Shown piece by piece: positions 1 to 9,159 of a DNA stretch of 64,000 bases (positions are counted from its first letter, which is position 1; each line of letters starts with the position of its first letter). The notes beneath the pieces were generated by a model. It was given only the letters and a program-made list of their open reading frames with translations, was not told the DNA's origin and did no database searches. Source of the stretch: a bacterium (GTDB lineage Bacteria > Desulfobacterota > DSWW01); contig JANQFG010000109.1 in assembly GCA_028277985.1 (NCBI GenBank), positions 19,676-83,675 of the forward strand, written 5' to 3'. A program made the position numbers and the translations under genes.

Positions 1-1396
1 TCTCCTTCTTGAGTTCCGCCGTACGTGCGTCGACCCGAACCTCCAGGTCGTCGTATGCCTGTCGGATCAACTCCTCCGCGTGCTTCCGTTCGCGGATGTC
101 GCGAATCGTCATCTGAAGAGTCGGTTCGTTCACGAGCGGAAAGGCTTTGAGCGTAACCTCCGTATCCAAGGGTTCCCCGCTCTTTGTCCGCATTCGGAAG
201 TAGAAGGATTGGGAAACGCCTCCAAAAGCCCTCGCCATTCTCTCGTGCATCGTTTCTGCGGAACCCCTTCCATCCGTCTGTTCGGGCGGAAAGAAGGCCT
301 GCAGGGACTGGTCGATGATTTCTGCCCTGCTGCAGCCCAGGAGACGGCATGCCTGATCGTTGCAGTCGAAGACCACCTCTGTCATGAGGAAGAGTGCGTC
401 GGGAAAGCTGTCGAAGAGGGTACGGTACTGCTGTTGGGTTTCGGAGAAGGATCGGATCACTGCGAGTCGCCTCTCCGATTCCTGGAGGAGCTCGAAAGAG
501 CTCTTTTTCTCCAAACCCTCGATGCCCATCACGCCTGCGGCATCCGAAACTTTGTCGGTCAACCCCTCGGCAATCCCGCCTATGTCCTCCCGGCTCAGTG
601 ATAGAGGGGATCTCGTTTCGTCCTGTATCAGCCTGGGTGCTTCGTCTCCCCCCGAGCCTATCTTCTGGACATGGGCAACCGCATTGGAGAGTTGTAGGAT
701 GGCACCCAGCTTCACGGCGATGTCTTGACCGTCGGACTCCGTCGGGGACGAATGATGAAGGGCGATCGCGTCACAGATGTAATCCGGGATGTTCCAGCGC
801 CTGAGCAGTTCGCTGCCGATGGACGCATGGTCCAGGCCCAGGACGGCCTGCTCCGCTTCGGCTACACTCACCTTGTTCCTGTCGGCGTGCTCGACCACCT
901 GTTCCCACTCTTCGGGAAGGTGCTGAAACAGGAGGACCTTTCCCATGTCGTGAAGCATTCCACAGACGAAGGCCTCCTCCACAAAGGAGCTGCCCGACCG
1001 GATCTGTACGCTTACATCCCTGCAGCATACGCCGCAGGCGAGCGAGTGGAGCCAGAATGCGTCGGGATCGAAGAGACCTTTTCCCTTCCGTGCATCGAAG
1101 AGGCCCATGACGGAGAGAGTGAGAACGGTGCTCTTCACGGCGTTGAAACCGATGAAACGCACCGCATCGGTGATGGTGCCCACATTCCCGGATTTCCGGT
1201 AGACGGCCGAGTTCGCCATCTTGAGGGTTTTTGCAGTCAGGGACGGATCGCTCTCGATCAGCTTCGCAACGTCCTTGGCAGAGCTCAGCTCATCTTCTGT
1301 GATCTCGAGCAACTTCACGGCGACCACGGGCAGCACCGGGAGGCCCTCGATTCTCTCCAGCAGCTGCTCCACTCTCGCCTGATCGTTCACGCTCAC
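1..1396 (-). CDS. HDOD-PAS signalling protein, C-terminus beyond the window
   Basis: Reading leftwards from a GTG at 1396 (AAGGGA lies nine bases upstream; a second in-frame GTG is at 1390), an uninterrupted frame runs off the window edge after about 465 codons. Residues about 10-210 form an HDOD domain: GLPVLPVVAVKLL near the start, then SDPSLTAKTLKMANSA and later MLHDMGKVLL and LGLDHASIGSELLRRW. Residues about 310-430 form a PAS domain (YRTLFDSFPDALFL, ending QMTIRDIRERKHAEE), followed by a coiled coil heading towards an unseen output domain, probably a histidine kinase or GGDEF. HDOD-PAS proteins are cytoplasmic regulators of chemotaxis, motility or c-di-GMP signalling. A sigma-28-like promoter lies upstream. 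The output domain, and so the final class, cannot be decided here. Confidence 0.85.
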   Translation of the reverse strand, partial: MSVNDQARVEQLLERIEGLPVLPVVAVKLLEITEDELSSAKDVAKLIESDPSLTAKTLKMANSAVYRKSGNVGTITDAVRFIGFNAVKSTVLTLSVMGLFDARKGKGLFDPDAFWLHSLACGVCCRDVSVQIRSGSSFVEEAFVCGMLHDMGKVLLFQHLPEEWEQVVEHADRNKVSVAEAEQAVLGLDHASIGSELLRRWNIPDYICDAIALHHSSPTESDGQDIAVKLGAILQLSNAVAHVQKIGSGGDEAPRLIQDETRSPLSLSREDIGGIAEGLTDKVSDAAGVMGIEGLEKKSSFELLQESERRLAVIRSFSETQQQYRTLFDSFPDALFLMTEVVFDCNDQACRLLGCSRAEIIDQSLQAFFPPEQTDGRGSAETMHERMARAFGGVSQSFYFRMRTKSGEPLDTEVTLKAFPLVNEPTLQMTIRDIRERKHAEELIRQAYDDLEVRVDARTAELKKE

Positions 1397-1470
1397 GCCG
1401 GACGTCCCTTCGCCCCTCTTTGTTTTGAAGAGAAGAACACGACAAGTCCTTGTTCATGTTATTGAATTCT

Positions 1471-1499
1471 TTATCGGCTATTTTTCTCCTTTCGCTTAG
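1471..1499 (-). promoter_or_regulatory. Sigma-28 (FliA)-like promoter for the HDOD gene
   Basis: Read on the minus strand, GCCGATAA (1478-1471) matches the sigma-28 -10 consensus at all eight positions. A CTAAG (1499-1495) lies 16 bases upstream of it, against 15 in the enterobacterial consensus. An overlapping weak sigma-70 reading also exists: TTGACT at 1503-1498, 17 bases, then TAGCCG. It lies about 75 bases before the GTG start. Confidence 0.4.
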
Positions 1500-1541
1500 T
1501 CAAGGGGAAAAAAAACGAGCCTTCAGAGCGCCGCACGGTTG

Positions 1542-3047
1542 CTACATGGGCAGGCAGACGGCCTTCTTTTCCGTATACATTTCAATAGCATCGTGCCCCA
1601 TCTCCCGGCCCCAGCCGGATTGCTTGTATCCGCCAAAGGGCATGGCCGCGTCGAAGATGTTGTAACAGTTCACCCATACCGTGCCGGCGCGGATCCGTGA
1701 GGCCAGTCGGTGTGCGGTCGTCACATCCCGTGTCCAGATCCCCGCTGCCAGCCCGTACACGGTGTTGTTCGCGGCGGAGGCGACCTCTTCCACGTTTCGG
1801 TAGGGGATTGCGCTCACCACCGGCCCGAAGATCTCCTCCTCCTCGACTTTCATTCCCGGACGGGTATCGACCAGGACCGTCGGCTCGACGAAGTAGCCGG
1901 TGTCTCCATGCCTCCGGCCTCCTGCGACCGCTCTGGCTCCCTCCTCCAGGCCGGACCGAAGGTAGCCGCAGACCCTGTGCAACTGTTCTCTCGAAACGAG
2001 AGGACCCATTTGGGTGGCAGGATCCATTCCGGGGCCCAACCGGATCCTTTGTGCGTGCTCTGCCACGCCCGTGACGACCTTGTCGAAGACCCGGTGATCC
2101 ACGTACAGGCGTGATCCTGCACAACAGCACTGACCGTGATTGAAGAAGATCGCGTTTGCAGCACCCGGAATCGCAACTTCAAGGTCCGCGTCCGCAAAGA
2201 TGATGTTCGGGGATTTCCCACCCAACTCGAGAGAGACCTTTTTCAGGTTGCCCCCGGCAGCCTGAAGGATGAGTCTGCCCACTTCCGTGGACCCGGTGAA
2301 AGCGACCTTGTCCACATCCGGATGGGCGGCCAGGGCTGCGCCTGCAGTCTCCCCGTATCCGGGCACGATGTTCACGACCCCTTCGGGAAACCCTGCTTCC
2401 ATGATCAACTCCCCGAGGCGCAGGGAAGTGAGAGGTGTCTGCTCGGCCGGCTTCAGCACGACGGTGCAACCGCTGGCCAGGGCGGGCCCGAGTTTCCAGG
2501 CTGCCATGAGCAGAGAGAAGTTCCAGGGAATGATCTGCCCCACGACCCCGACCGGCTCCCGAATCGTGTATGCAAGATACCGCGTGTTCGGTGCGTACGG
2601 GACGGATATGGGGATCGTGTTGCCTTCGATCTTGGTCGCCCAGCCCGCCATGTATCGGAACAGATCGACTGCGAGAGGAACATCGGCCGCTCGGGATATG
2701 GTGATCGGCTTCCCATTGTCCAGGGTTTCCAACTCGGCAAACTCCTCGAGATGGTCCTCGATCATGTCCGCGAGTTTCCAGATGAGCCGGCCGCGCTCGG
2801 ATGGTGTCATGCGGGGCCACGGGCCGTCCTCGAAAGCTTTTCGGGCCGCCTTGACCGCCTCGTCGATGTCCTCTTTCACTCCTTCGGCGACCTGGGTAAT
2901 GATCTCTTCTGTTGACGGGTCGTAGGTGGGAAAGGTCATTCCGGAGAGAGACGGAACCCATTTCCCGCCGATGAGCATGTGAATCGGTTTCGAAGCGAAC
3001 CGGGCTACCGGTTCGACGAGCTCGAGTTTTCTGGCTGCTACACCCAT
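1542..3047 (-). CDS. NAD(P)-dependent aldehyde dehydrogenase (ALDH superfamily)
   Basis: A 501-residue enzyme of normal family length that would oxidise an aldehyde to its carboxylate in the cytoplasm. The cofactor-site PWNF lies at residues 174-177, the general-base glutamate is E274 in LELGGKSP, and the catalytic cysteine is C308, the middle one of the triplet in GQCCCAGSR. This is the arrangement seen in ALDH1/ALDH2-type enzymes. The start at 3047 is chosen because AAGGAGA sits six bases upstream; the open frame continues to 3335 but that stretch has no conserved ALDH sequence and collides with the divergent radical SAM gene. Substrate is not determinable. It stands alone, divergent from the next gene. 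Confidence 0.93.
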   Translation of the reverse strand: MGVAARKLELVEPVARFASKPIHMLIGGKWVPSLSGMTFPTYDPSTEEIITQVAEGVKEDIDEAVKAARKAFEDGPWPRMTPSERGRLIWKLADMIEDHLEEFAELETLDNGKPITISRAADVPLAVDLFRYMAGWATKIEGNTIPISVPYAPNTRYLAYTIREPVGVVGQIIPWNFSLLMAAWKLGPALASGCTVVLKPAEQTPLTSLRLGELIMEAGFPEGVVNIVPGYGETAGAALAAHPDVDKVAFTGSTEVGRLILQAAGGNLKKVSLELGGKSPNIIFADADLEVAIPGAANAIFFNHGQCCCAGSRLYVDHRVFDKVVTGVAEHAQRIRLGPGMDPATQMGPLVSREQLHRVCGYLRSGLEEGARAVAGGRRHGDTGYFVEPTVLVDTRPGMKVEEEEIFGPVVSAIPYRNVEEVASAANNTVYGLAAGIWTRDVTTAHRLASRIRAGTVWVNCYNIFDAAMPFGGYKQSGWGREMGHDAIEMYTEKKAVCLPM

Positions 3048-3164
3048 GATATGTCTCCTTCTATATGTGAAAACGCACTGCCGGAGCACGTTGTTCGTCC
3101 ATTCTTTCTTCCCATTTTCTTGGATGAGGCGGATGAAAAAGGAGGTTCCGGCACCCCGTCGCGG

Positions 3165-3194
3165 TTGACAGTAAAGGATGGCTTCCTCTATGCT
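3165..3194 (+). promoter_or_regulatory. Sigma-70-like promoter for the radical SAM gene
   Basis: TTGACA (3165-3170), an 18-base spacer and TATGCT (3189-3194) lie about 100 bases before the GTG at 3292, in the divergent region 3048-3291. That region holds no other gene. Confidence 0.4.
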
Positions 3195-3291
3195 GCTTCC
3201 CGTAGAAAAGAGGCGAATCCATTGATAAATCGAACGTACGAACGCGAGTACGAGAGCTCTCAAACGCGGTAAGACCGAGGCTACGAACCCC

Positions 3292-4836
3292 GTGAAGAAC
3301 AAAGTCGTCTTGTTCATGCCTCTGCGGTACGACAAGGAGGCGGCTCATCTGAGCACGAACCAGGCATTGCCTCTGGAGCTACTGGCAATATCCGGTCCCC
3401 TTCTTGCGCAAGGCTTCGATGTGGTGATCGTGGATGCGAATGTCCAGGACGACTACCTGGAGAAGGTGGTTGAAGAGTGTACCGAGGCACTCTGTCTCGG
3501 AATCAGCGCTATCTTCGGCTATCAGGTCTACGATGGCTACCGAACCGCCTCGGCAATCCGCGAACGCCTTCCGGAACTGCCGATCGTATGGGGCGGCTGG
3601 TTTGCATCCACCGATCCGGACATCCTCTTCCGAGAGGGCGTAGCCGACTTCGTGGTCGTCGGACAGGGAGAGGACACGTTTCAGGAATTGGCGGGTGCTC
3701 TAGGGAATGGGCATGAGCCGAACGCCGTGAAGGGGATCGTGTACAAGGAGCAGGAGCGCCTCGTAAGAAACGAGCCGCGGGCCCCGTCGTCTCTGGAGAG
3801 TTTTCCGCCCCTTCCCTACCATCTCATCGACTACGAGCCGTATGTGGATCTGGACCCCGAACTGGTCCTGCCCCGAATGACCTTCGCCTCCTACAACTTC
3901 GAGGTCTTTCGGAAAGAGCGCATCCGGGCTTTCTGGTACTACGCGAGTTGGGGCTGTCCGAACGACTGCAAATTCTGCTCCTCTTCCGGAGTCACGGGCA
4001 GGCGGATCGTGTTTCTTCCCATCCCGCGCCTGCTCGACCATCTCTCGGAACTGCACCGGAAATACGGGTTCGACATGCTCTTCCTGGCGGACGCGAATTT
4101 CTTCTTGGTCCCCTCCAGGGTCCGGGCCTTCTACCAGGGGCTGATCGAACGGAACCTCCGTATCTCCTGGTCGGCAACGGCGGAAGCGAGATCGCTTCTC
4201 AGGCTGGAAGAGAAAGATTGGGAGGAGCTCAAGAGGAGCGGGTGTATAGGGATTCTGATCGGAGCCGAGTCGGCTACGCCCGAGACGCTGGAGCAAATCA
4301 GAAAACCGGTGTCGCCCGAAGAGGTGGATGGCTGCGTCCGTATTGCCGAAAGATACGGGATCGCGATCAACTGCAACTATATCATCGGATTTCCGGGGGA
4401 ATCGGAGGCGTCGATTCAGGCCACCTTTGAGAAGGCTCGCGCTCTGAAGAACCAATACCCAAGGCTCCCCATCGCCCTGAACCCCTTCTGGCCTCTTCCC
4501 GGAAGCCCGTACTATCCGGAGGCGGTGAAAATGGGCTATCGGCCGCCGGACACCCTTGCAGCCTACGCGGACATCCTCGACTGGAGGACCAATCCGGATC
4601 TCTATCCCTTTGCCGATCGATTCATCCGGCAGTTGACGCTCATGGAGGCGTATCAGTATTGGGGTTACTATGCTGAAATGGGCGAGGGTGCGAAGGGGCT
4701 CCTGAAACGATGCCTGCGCCTCGCGGGACGGCTGCGATACAGGATCGGATTCTTCTCCCATCCCTTCGAGCTCATCGCCTTCGAAGGTTCCCGTAACCTC
4801 TATCACAGGCTCAAGAGGATGGTGGGTGCATCCTAG
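3292..4836 (+). CDS. B12-binding-domain radical SAM protein
   Basis: A 514-residue protein with two recognisable parts. Residues about 1-150 resemble a cobalamin-binding Rossmann domain (VVLFMPLRYD, DVVIVDANVQDDYLE, VVWGGW-type strand, FVVVGQGEDTF). The radical SAM core begins near residue 215, where WGCPNDCKFCSSSG carries the CxxxCxxC cluster motif. Such class B enzymes (the BchE/P-methyltransferase type) methylate or rearrange unreactive carbons in lipids, hopanoids, cofactors or glycans. The GTG start has only a weak GAGG upstream. It directly precedes a membrane alkaline-phosphatase-superfamily gene (29-base gap), pointing to an envelope product. The substrate is unknown. Confidence 0.88.
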   Translation: MKNKVVLFMPLRYDKEAAHLSTNQALPLELLAISGPLLAQGFDVVIVDANVQDDYLEKVVEECTEALCLGISAIFGYQVYDGYRTASAIRERLPELPIVWGGWFASTDPDILFREGVADFVVVGQGEDTFQELAGALGNGHEPNAVKGIVYKEQERLVRNEPRAPSSLESFPPLPYHLIDYEPYVDLDPELVLPRMTFASYNFEVFRKERIRAFWYYASWGCPNDCKFCSSSGVTGRRIVFLPIPRLLDHLSELHRKYGFDMLFLADANFFLVPSRVRAFYQGLIERNLRISWSATAEARSLLRLEEKDWEELKRSGCIGILIGAESATPETLEQIRKPVSPEEVDGCVRIAERYGIAINCNYIIGFPGESEASIQATFEKARALKNQYPRLPIALNPFWPLPGSPYYPEAVKMGYRPPDTLAAYADILDWRTNPDLYPFADRFIRQLTLMEAYQYWGYYAEMGEGAKGLLKRCLRLAGRLRYRIGFFSHPFELIAFEGSRNLYHRLKRMVGAS

Positions 4837-4865
4837 GCAAACCGGCCGGGACCATCACACACGAC

Positions 4866-6833
4866 ATGTCTTCTCGGAAACAAAGCATCCTTTCGTTGTC
4901 GGCCGCCGCATTTCTCCTTGCAGCGTTTGCCGGAATCCTGGTCTCACTGGCGGGGCTCCTCAATCATGGTTACCTCGGTCAGGGTATGTACCGTCTGGCC
5001 GCCATGGTCCTCCGGGACGGCCTCAACACGAGCTTCCTCTTCTTTCCCTTGATCCTGCCCTTCTTCCTTCTGGCGGCAGCGTTCGGCAGGGACTCGAAGG
5101 GGCGACTCCTCCAACTCGGGGCGGCCTTTGTCGGCTGTTCGCTGCTCGTCTTTTCGGTGGGTGTCCTGTTTCGTCGAGTAACGAACTATTCCTTCCTTTC
5201 CGCAGTTCGATTTCTGCACCGTTCCCTGTCAGACCCGGAACGGAAAGAGTTTCTCCTTGCTTATCTGAGGGACTTTGTCTCACAGAATACAGGTCTCGTG
5301 ATTCAGATCGGCGCGATCCTTCTCGTAACTCTACTGCTCATCCCGGCTCTGGTTCTGCTTTCGCGCAGGCTCGACTGGAAAGGGGCTGCAGATTCTCTCG
5401 GAGGCACCCGGACCCGGACCGCCGCCGCCCTGCTTCTAACCCTCGTAGGCATCTTGAACATGGCCCTCTTCGTTCACGAACAGAGCTCAAGACCTGAGGG
5501 CCCCGATATCATCCTCATCTACATGGATGCGCTGAGGGCGGACCATCTCGGCTGCTACGGGTATCATCGAAAAACTTCCCCCTCCATCGATCGCCTCGCC
5601 GAGGAGGGTGCACTCTTTCGTACTGTCGTAGCGCAGGCTTCGTCCACCTTCCCCTCTGTTCACAGCACGTTGACGTCGAAGTATGCCTCCAGCTTCCTCG
5701 ATGCACATGCCTGCCTGCCCTCAAAACACCTGACCCTTGCGGAGTGCTTGAAGAACCACGGATACAGGACCCTTGCCATCTCCAGCAGCCCCGTGGTGAC
5801 CAAGTCGAACACAGCCTATTCGCTTGGCGGCTTCGAACAGGGGTTCGATCTCTTCGACGAGAGCGTCGCTCATGGGACGGAGTGGAACTGGCAGTGGCGG
5901 AATCCCGAGGGAGTCATAACCAAGGCCCTCGAGTGGATCGAGGTGACCGACAGCCCCTTCTTCCTATTTCTCTACATCATGGATCCGCACAGCGACTACC
6001 GATGCCCCGAACCGTATCACAGCCGTTTCGACCCGGACTATAGCGGGAAAGAAGAAGTGGAAAAGGGTCAAATGGCATATTTCGCAGACGAAATCCTGAA
6101 AGGCTCGGAATCGACCCTCGACGACAGGGATATGGATCACTTCGAGGCTCTCTATGATGGGGAAATCGCCTATGGGGACAACGAAATCGGCAAGCTGCTC
6201 CGGGTCCTGGACGAGACCGGGCGAAGCGACGATACCCTTGTGCTTCTCACATCAGATCATGGAGAGGAATTCCTCGAACACGGAGGGGTCCATCACGGCT
6301 ACACCCTGTTCAACGAAGTGATCCGGGTACCCCTGGTTCTTCGTTACCCGCCCGCGATCCCGAAGGGCACGGTGATCGACGGAAGAATCGTGCAATCCCT
6401 CGACGTGGTTCCAACGATTCTGGACATTGCAGGCATCGAGCGGCCTGAAACCATGCAGGGTGAGAGCCTCATGCCTCTCATCCGTGACGGCGAGGCGGCC
6501 TTTCGGGAATATGCCCTCAGCGAGACTCCTTTCACGGACATGAAGGCCGTGACAAGAGGGAAATGGAAGTATATCTACTCCCTGGGCACTAAGACCCTCG
6601 CACCTGTCGAGCGGATCAACCAGAGCCGGGGGGCACGTCTCTACAACCTGGATGAGGACCCGGGCGAGTTGCGTGATGTCTCTTCCGAGAATCCGGAGAT
6701 CGCCCGGGACCTTCATTCCCTGCTTCTCCGTCTTCTTCCGGAGGCGGAAAGAACCAGGTTGGTCGAGAATCAGGAAATCGAGATGCACGAGGCCGTGAAG
6801 GAGCAGTTGAAATCCCTCGGCTATCTTCAATGA
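4866..6833 (+). CDS. Membrane-anchored alkaline-phosphatase-superfamily enzyme (sulfatase-like fold, Thr nucleophile)
   Basis: A 655-residue protein. Residues 1-200 hold about four to five hydrophobic helices; the rest is an extracytoplasmic domain starting DIILIYMDALRADHLGCYGY, the first metal site. The position of the sulfatase cysteine (C-x-P-S-R) is occupied by T261 in S-T-F-P-S. A threonine there is typical of phosphoglycerol or phosphoethanolamine transferases, whereas formylglycine sulfatases carry Cys or Ser. Later motifs include LLTSDHGEEFLEHGG and VPLVLRYP. The likely role is modification of a surface glycan or lipid with a phospho-group. Its 3' end overlaps the convergent flippase gene by seven bases. 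Annotation simply as sulfatase would be the main alternative. Confidence 0.85.
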   Translation: MSSRKQSILSLSAAAFLLAAFAGILVSLAGLLNHGYLGQGMYRLAAMVLRDGLNTSFLFFPLILPFFLLAAAFGRDSKGRLLQLGAAFVGCSLLVFSVGVLFRRVTNYSFLSAVRFLHRSLSDPERKEFLLAYLRDFVSQNTGLVIQIGAILLVTLLLIPALVLLSRRLDWKGAADSLGGTRTRTAAALLLTLVGILNMALFVHEQSSRPEGPDIILIYMDALRADHLGCYGYHRKTSPSIDRLAEEGALFRTVVAQASSTFPSVHSTLTSKYASSFLDAHACLPSKHLTLAECLKNHGYRTLAISSSPVVTKSNTAYSLGGFEQGFDLFDESVAHGTEWNWQWRNPEGVITKALEWIEVTDSPFFLFLYIMDPHSDYRCPEPYHSRFDPDYSGKEEVEKGQMAYFADEILKGSESTLDDRDMDHFEALYDGEIAYGDNEIGKLLRVLDETGRSDDTLVLLTSDHGEEFLEHGGVHHGYTLFNEVIRVPLVLRYPPAIPKGTVIDGRIVQSLDVVPTILDIAGIERPETMQGESLMPLIRDGEAAFREYALSETPFTDMKAVTRGKWKYIYSLGTKTLAPVERINQSRGARLYNLDEDPGELRDVSSENPEIARDLHSLLLRLLPEAERTRLVENQEIEMHEAVKEQLKSLGYLQ

Positions 6834-8269
6834 GAAGCTTCAGGCCCTGATTCACCGGCAAAGATGCTCTTCAGAAGCCTTCGGTCCTCCTTCTTGAGTG
6901 TCCCGATCACAACCAGCAGGAGTCCGTACAGCGACCAGAAGAGAACGTGTCTCGTCCAGGAGGGGCCTGGAAGCGCGAATGTGCAGATCAAGAGGCTCCC
7001 CACACCCGGCAGAAGGGCCATCAGCATGGACTTCAGTTGCACTACGCCGAAGCCCACCAGCGAGGGATAGCTACTCATCCCGACCACCGCCACGCCGTAG
7101 CTCGCCACAGTTGCAAGCGCCGCCCCAACCGTTCCGTAAACCGGGATCCACCACAGATTGAGACAAACGTTCACCGCCGTGGCGATCCATCCGATCGGGA
7201 TGAGACTCTTCTGGCGACCGATCACGATAAAGAGGATGCCCTGCAGGAGACCGGTGAAGAGCAGAGGTAGAGACGCCGCCAGCACCTTGAGAGAGGCCAC
7301 GGCCGGGGCAAAAGAGGCTCCGAAGAGGATACGGACGGCCGGTTCGGAGACGGAGAAGAGGAAAAAGAAGAGTGCCACTCCGAGCAGCGCAAGATACTTG
7401 AAAGCCAGTCGCCAGGTTCGCTCGAAGGATGCAGGGTCTTGTGCATAGTACCTGGAAAGGAGCGGGAAGATCGAGCTCAATGCTGCAACGGAGAGGATGA
7501 GGAATGCCTCGCACAACCGTGCGGCCGCAGAGTAGTATCCCAGCTCCGCATCGCCCAGGAGGCTTTCCAGCATCACCTGGTCGATGCGTTGTATGAGCAG
7601 CATCGGGATCAGCACGAGCGTTAGGGGCCAGACCTCCTGGACCATCCATTTCCAGAGCTTGAGCCGAATACCGAGTCTGGGCCGGAAATACCTTTGTGCA
7701 TACAGGACCTTCCAGAAGGCTTCCACGGCTCCACCGAGCACGATGGCCGCGAAGACAAGGGCCAACCCCTTGCCCGCCCAGACGAGGAAGACCACCACCA
7801 CAAGCACGAGCAGTCTGGAGCCCCCCTCCACCAGGGAGGGGAGGTGAAGGTTCAAGGTGGAGAAGAAAGCGGATGAGTAACATGTGAGGGGGGCGAGGAA
7901 GAACCCTGCCCCGGCGATCGCAATGTAGAGGACCTTCTCCGAATCGTATCCCAGGAGAAAGGCCGTCAGAACCGTCGCCCCGTATACGCCGACGGCGAGG
8001 ACCGCCTTCAAAACGATTCCGTTTCCGACCAGGTCCTCCGATCCTTTCAGATCCTGGGATGCCTCCCGAATCAGGATCATGTCGACGCCAAGATCGGTCA
8101 AAACGCCGAAGAGGGCGAGGTAAGCGGTGACAAAGGCGAACTTGCCGAGCCCCTCGGCGCCGAGAGCCCTCGCCAGAAGCAGAACCATCACGAAGGAGCA
8201 GGCCTTGCCCAGTCCACGGGAGCCGGTGATCCAGAAGAAGTTGGCCGTAATCCGACGAGAGAGATTCAT
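6827..8269 (-). CDS. Polysaccharide/lipid-linked oligosaccharide flippase (MOP superfamily)
   Basis: A 480-residue, strongly hydrophobic protein with about 12-14 membrane segments. The N-terminal signature NFFWITGSRGLGKACSF and LLARALGAEGLGKFAF is typical of Wzx/RfbX-type oligosaccharide flippases of the MOP exporter superfamily. It would move lipid-linked glycan units across the inner membrane. Its start codon overlaps the stop of the upstream methyltransferase by four bases (ATGA), so the two are translationally coupled. It shares a cluster with O-antigen-ligase-like, HtrB-like and methyltransferase genes, fitting surface polysaccharide assembly. Confidence 0.9.
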   Translation of the reverse strand: MNLSRRITANFFWITGSRGLGKACSFVMVLLLARALGAEGLGKFAFVTAYLALFGVLTDLGVDMILIREASQDLKGSEDLVGNGIVLKAVLAVGVYGATVLTAFLLGYDSEKVLYIAIAGAGFFLAPLTCYSSAFFSTLNLHLPSLVEGGSRLLVLVVVVFLVWAGKGLALVFAAIVLGGAVEAFWKVLYAQRYFRPRLGIRLKLWKWMVQEVWPLTLVLIPMLLIQRIDQVMLESLLGDAELGYYSAAARLCEAFLILSVAALSSIFPLLSRYYAQDPASFERTWRLAFKYLALLGVALFFFLFSVSEPAVRILFGASFAPAVASLKVLAASLPLLFTGLLQGILFIVIGRQKSLIPIGWIATAVNVCLNLWWIPVYGTVGAALATVASYGVAVVGMSSYPSLVGFGVVQLKSMLMALLPGVGSLLICTFALPGPSWTRHVLFWSLYGLLLVVIGTLKKEDRRLLKSIFAGESGPEASH

Positions 8270-9066
8270 GTCACAGAGGCGAATACCACGACACGGTCAA
8301 GATTCGCATATTGTTCGTACGCGCTCTGGGGAGGAACACACAAATAGAGGCGATCGAATCCCACCGCATAAAGAACCTGGTAGAGGGCCTCCAGCGTGGG
8401 TACGAGAACGACAGACCGATCTCCCTCTACATGTCCTTCATCCGAGGGAATCACGGCCATGGCCGGCCCCTCTCGGAGGCCCGGGCTGCTCCCCCAGAGA
8501 CAGGAGAGAGGCGGTGCGGACCGCGCGACCTGCGTTTCAAGGACGCAGAGTTGTTTCGTCACGGAGCGAACGGTACGAAGCGCCTCGAGCGGGTTGTCCA
8601 GATGATAGAGCACACCGAGGAACAGGGTCAGGTCGAAGACTCCATCCTGTTCGGCATCCACCTCGTACAGATTGCGCCTTTCGAACCGAATATTCTGAAG
8701 GCCGGTGATTTCTCCTATTGCAGAAGCCCTTTCCACATGGCTCTCTCGAATGTCGATCCCACGGACCTCACGGGCACCCCGCAGGGCAACCTGCATGGCG
8801 AACCACCCCTGATGGCTCGCAACGTCCAGACATCGGACATCCGGCCAGCGATCCCCGAACTGGCCGTCGAGAAAGGGAAGAATCATCTCGGCTCGCGTTC
8901 TGTGAATCTCGTTCACGACCGGGTCCGTCTGTGTGGACACCCCGTCCTGAAAGTCGAATTCATAGAACCAGTCCGTCCACTTGGCCAGAGCGGTACGCAG
9001 TCGGCGCTTCGAGTATGCGCTGGGCAGCGGGCGGATACAACGACTCAATGCCTCCTGCGATCCCAT
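8266..9066 (-). CDS. Class I SAM-dependent methyltransferase
   Basis: A 266-residue protein using ATG 9066, preceded by GAGGG at nine bases; an ATG at 9093 has no ribosome-binding site. Motif I is seen as VRCLDVASHQGWFAMQVA, the acidic loop as VRGIDIRESHVERA, and motif IV as DLTLFLGVLYHLDNPLEALR. The FLGVLYHLxxP signature is shared with CmoB/DUF1698-type and many glycan-cluster methyltransferases. The probable role is methylation of a sugar or polyprenyl-linked intermediate before flipping, because it is coupled to the flippase gene by an ATGA overlap. Substrate unknown. Confidence 0.85.
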   Translation of the reverse strand: MGSQEALSRCIRPLPSAYSKRRLRTALAKWTDWFYEFDFQDGVSTQTDPVVNEIHRTRAEMILPFLDGQFGDRWPDVRCLDVASHQGWFAMQVALRGAREVRGIDIRESHVERASAIGEITGLQNIRFERRNLYEVDAEQDGVFDLTLFLGVLYHLDNPLEALRTVRSVTKQLCVLETQVARSAPPLSCLWGSSPGLREGPAMAVIPSDEGHVEGDRSVVLVPTLEALYQVLYAVGFDRLYLCVPPQSAYEQYANLDRVVVFASVT

Positions 9067-9159
9067 GTTTCCGTGCCCTCGACGTTTCTTCATGCATCCA
9101 CGGTCTTGACAACAAGCGGTTTCGGAGTTTCAAAAGCATAGGGTAGAGCCTTTTCCTTG

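Noticed and set aside
3048..3335. N-terminal extension of the aldehyde dehydrogenase
   Set aside because: No family homology, overlaps the divergent radical SAM gene, and AAGGAGA supports ATG 3047.
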